DNA of 32,563 nucleotides from Candidatus Zixiibacteriota bacterium (GTDB lineage Bacteria; JAAXHH01): assembly GCA_016867335.1 (NCBI GenBank), contig VGJU01000018.1, positions 1 through 32,563 of the forward strand, in the 5' to 3' direction. The position numbers were made by a program, and so were the translations under genes. The notes under the pieces were generated by a model. The model had not been told where the DNA came from. It did no database searches and was given only the letters and a program-made list of their open reading frames with translations. Position 1 is the stretch's first letter. Every line of letters begins with the position of its first letter. This document shows, in pieces, positions 31,778-32,563 of this stretch.

Positions 31778-32373
31778 ACCCTTGGCGTGACCCTGATCCG
31801 GAGATTCTCCGGTTCGGGGAGACGCTAAAGACACACGGCGCATGGCGGATTCACGATATAGGCTGCGGCACCGGTCGCCACGCCCTCGCCCTGTCCCGCG
31901 CGGGGTTTTGCGTCATTGCCACAGATATCGACTTTCCCACCCTTGCCGCCGCCGTCGCCGGTAACCCCGGCGGCTTCCTTCCGGTCGCCGCCTCCATGCT
32001 GGGCAGCCCATTTTCCGACGCCAGGTTTGACGGCATCGTAGCGTTTAACGTGGTATATCACACGCGACGTGCCGACATGGAAAAAGCTCTTGCCGAAGCA
32101 TATCGTACCCTCCGGCCCGGCGGTCTGCTCTACCTGACCCTCGCCACGCCCGAACACGGTAGCTACGGACGCGGAGCCGAAGTGGAAGCCAACACCTTCC
32201 TACCCGTTTCGGGTGTTCTTCATCATTTTTCGGACCGCGAGGAGGCCGAAGTACTCCTGGCTCGTTTTCAAGTGATCCGGTGGGACAAGTCTGCACTTGA
32301 CTACCACACCCGGCAGGGCGACACGATCCGGTGCATACATTGGAGAGCAGAGGTAAAAAAACCTGAAGGTTGA
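31774..32373 (+). CDS. Class I SAM-dependent methyltransferase
   Basis: The GTG start at 31774 overlaps the ppgK stop (GTGA), implying coupled translation. The 199-aa protein has motif I IHDIGCGTGRHALALS (26-41), acidic ATDID for the SAM ribose, FDGIVAFNVVYHT and the post-motif LRPGGLLYLTLATP. This is a methyltransferase domain type 11/25 fold. The segment AEVEANTFLPVSGVLHHFSD may shape the acceptor site. The acceptor is unknown. Confidence 0.88.
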   Translation: MNPWRDPDPEILRFGETLKTHGAWRIHDIGCGTGRHALALSRAGFCVIATDIDFPTLAAAVAGNPGGFLPVAASMLGSPFSDARFDGIVAFNVVYHTRRADMEKALAEAYRTLRPGGLLYLTLATPEHGSYGRGAEVEANTFLPVSGVLHHFSDREEAEVLLARFQVIRWDKSALDYHTRQGDTIRCIHWRAEVKKPEG

Positions 32374-32402
32374 AGCGCCAGGATCAAGAGGCAAAACAAA
32401 AA

Positions 32403-32435
32403 CCGCTCGGCAAATACGAAGATCGGTACGAGCGG
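32403..32435 (+). terminator. Possible terminator after the methyltransferase gene
   Basis: CCGCTCG and CGAGCGG pair across a 19-base loop, 30 bases after the stop codon. Only a short, mixed TTTCTTC follows about ten bases later, so this is a weak call. Confidence 0.35.
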
Positions 32436-32469
32436 CTGTTAGCGTTTCTTCAATGCTTCAACAGCCAGA

Positions 32470-32516
32470 TGACAGCAATTGTAGGTCAGTCAAGTGACAG
32501 CAATTGTAGGTCAGTC
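32470..32516 (+). repeat. Two 22-bp direct repeats, possible insertion-sequence end
   Basis: TGACAGCAATTGTAGGTCAG plus TC occurs at 32470 and again at 32495, separated by AAG. Direct repeats that begin with TG, ~70-90 bases before a start codon, resemble the multiple terminal repeats of IS21-type elements. The transposase gene itself would lie beyond the window. Confidence 0.5.
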
Positions 32517-32560
32517 TCCTTGAGGTATATTAGCAGAAAACTGTCCACAAGGAGGCTCTG

Positions 32561-32563
32561 ATG
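32561..32563 (+). CDS. Start codon of a gene continuing past the window
   Basis: A very good ribosome site (AAGGAGG at 32549-32555) stands five bases before an ATG that is the last codon of the window. With the direct repeats upstream, this may be the first gene of an insertion sequence such as istA, but no protein sequence is available. Confidence 0.45.

Noticed and set aside
32370-32561. 63-aa ORF after the methyltransferase gene
   Set aside because: It has only a TTG start, no ribosome site, and runs through the direct repeats; it looks like chance.
1-32563. CRISPR array, rRNA or tRNA genes
   Set aside because: No regularly spaced repeats beyond the two copies at 32.5 kb, and no rRNA or tRNA signatures were seen on either strand.

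Overview
The window looks like a piece of an uncultured Gram-negative bacterium of moderately high GC, most likely from the Fibrobacteres-Chlorobi-Bacteroidetes side of the tree (a Latescibacterota-like lineage is my best guess). The reasons are a T9SS/FlgD-type C-terminal sorting domain at the left edge, a DUF5686-type outer-membrane protein, many lipoproteins, and a mix of phytanoyl-CoA dioxygenase, Gfo/Idh/MocA and sugar isomerase/epimerase genes. This is judged from gene content only.

Region 1 (592-7031) reads as an array of integron gene cassettes. Short same-strand genes (DUF805, a TPR protein, GH32 plus BrnTA, a DUF5655-like protein, HigBA, a Na+/Ca2+ exchanger) are separated by six imperfect palindromes with attC architecture: RYYYAAC-like left ends, GTTRRRY-like right ends, inner arms with unpaired bases, and three stop codons lying inside the left core. 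No integrase or attI is visible in the window. Several cassette genes are broken: DUF805 and brnT by frameshifts, the DUF5655-like gene by an in-frame TAG, and higB by loss of its 5' end. Both antitoxin genes are intact.

Region 2 (7305-13209) is a divergent catabolic unit. The minus strand carries a lipoprotein solute-binding protein and two Dpp/Opp-type permeases, with no ATPase gene in the window. The plus strand carries a Gfo/Idh/MocA oxidoreductase translationally coupled to a TIM-barrel isomerase/epimerase. Two back-to-back sigma70-like promoters and a 20-bp palindrome lie between the two arms.

Region 3 (13298-22002) holds a bacilliredoxin, a 93-aa unknown and a secreted NHL propeller protein facing a large DUF5686-type outer-membrane protein. 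Then come a frameshifted SDR, a phytanoyl-CoA dioxygenase-like enzyme, a small lipoprotein, a secreted alpha/beta hydrolase and a PEP mutase/isocitrate-lyase-family enzyme. A dispersed intergenic repeat occurs at 10.6 kb and 21.0 kb; the first copy runs into the start of the solute-binding-protein gene.

Region 4 (22031-29067, all minus) has two tandem CinA-type MoCF-domain proteins, a class III aminotransferase, a lipoprotein, a class V aminotransferase coupled to a lipoprotein that resembles the C-terminal domain of CcmI/CycH, a UPF0173 hydrolase and a second Gfo/Idh/MocA protein.

Region 5 (29217-32563, plus) has a cold-shock-domain/VOC fusion behind a good promoter and a structured leader, a CBM9-like gene with two in-frame stops, polyphosphate glucokinase coupled to a methyltransferase, and a pair of 22-bp direct repeats before a new start codon, possibly the end of an insertion sequence. 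The number of disrupted genes points either to real gene decay or to assembly errors; raw reads would decide.
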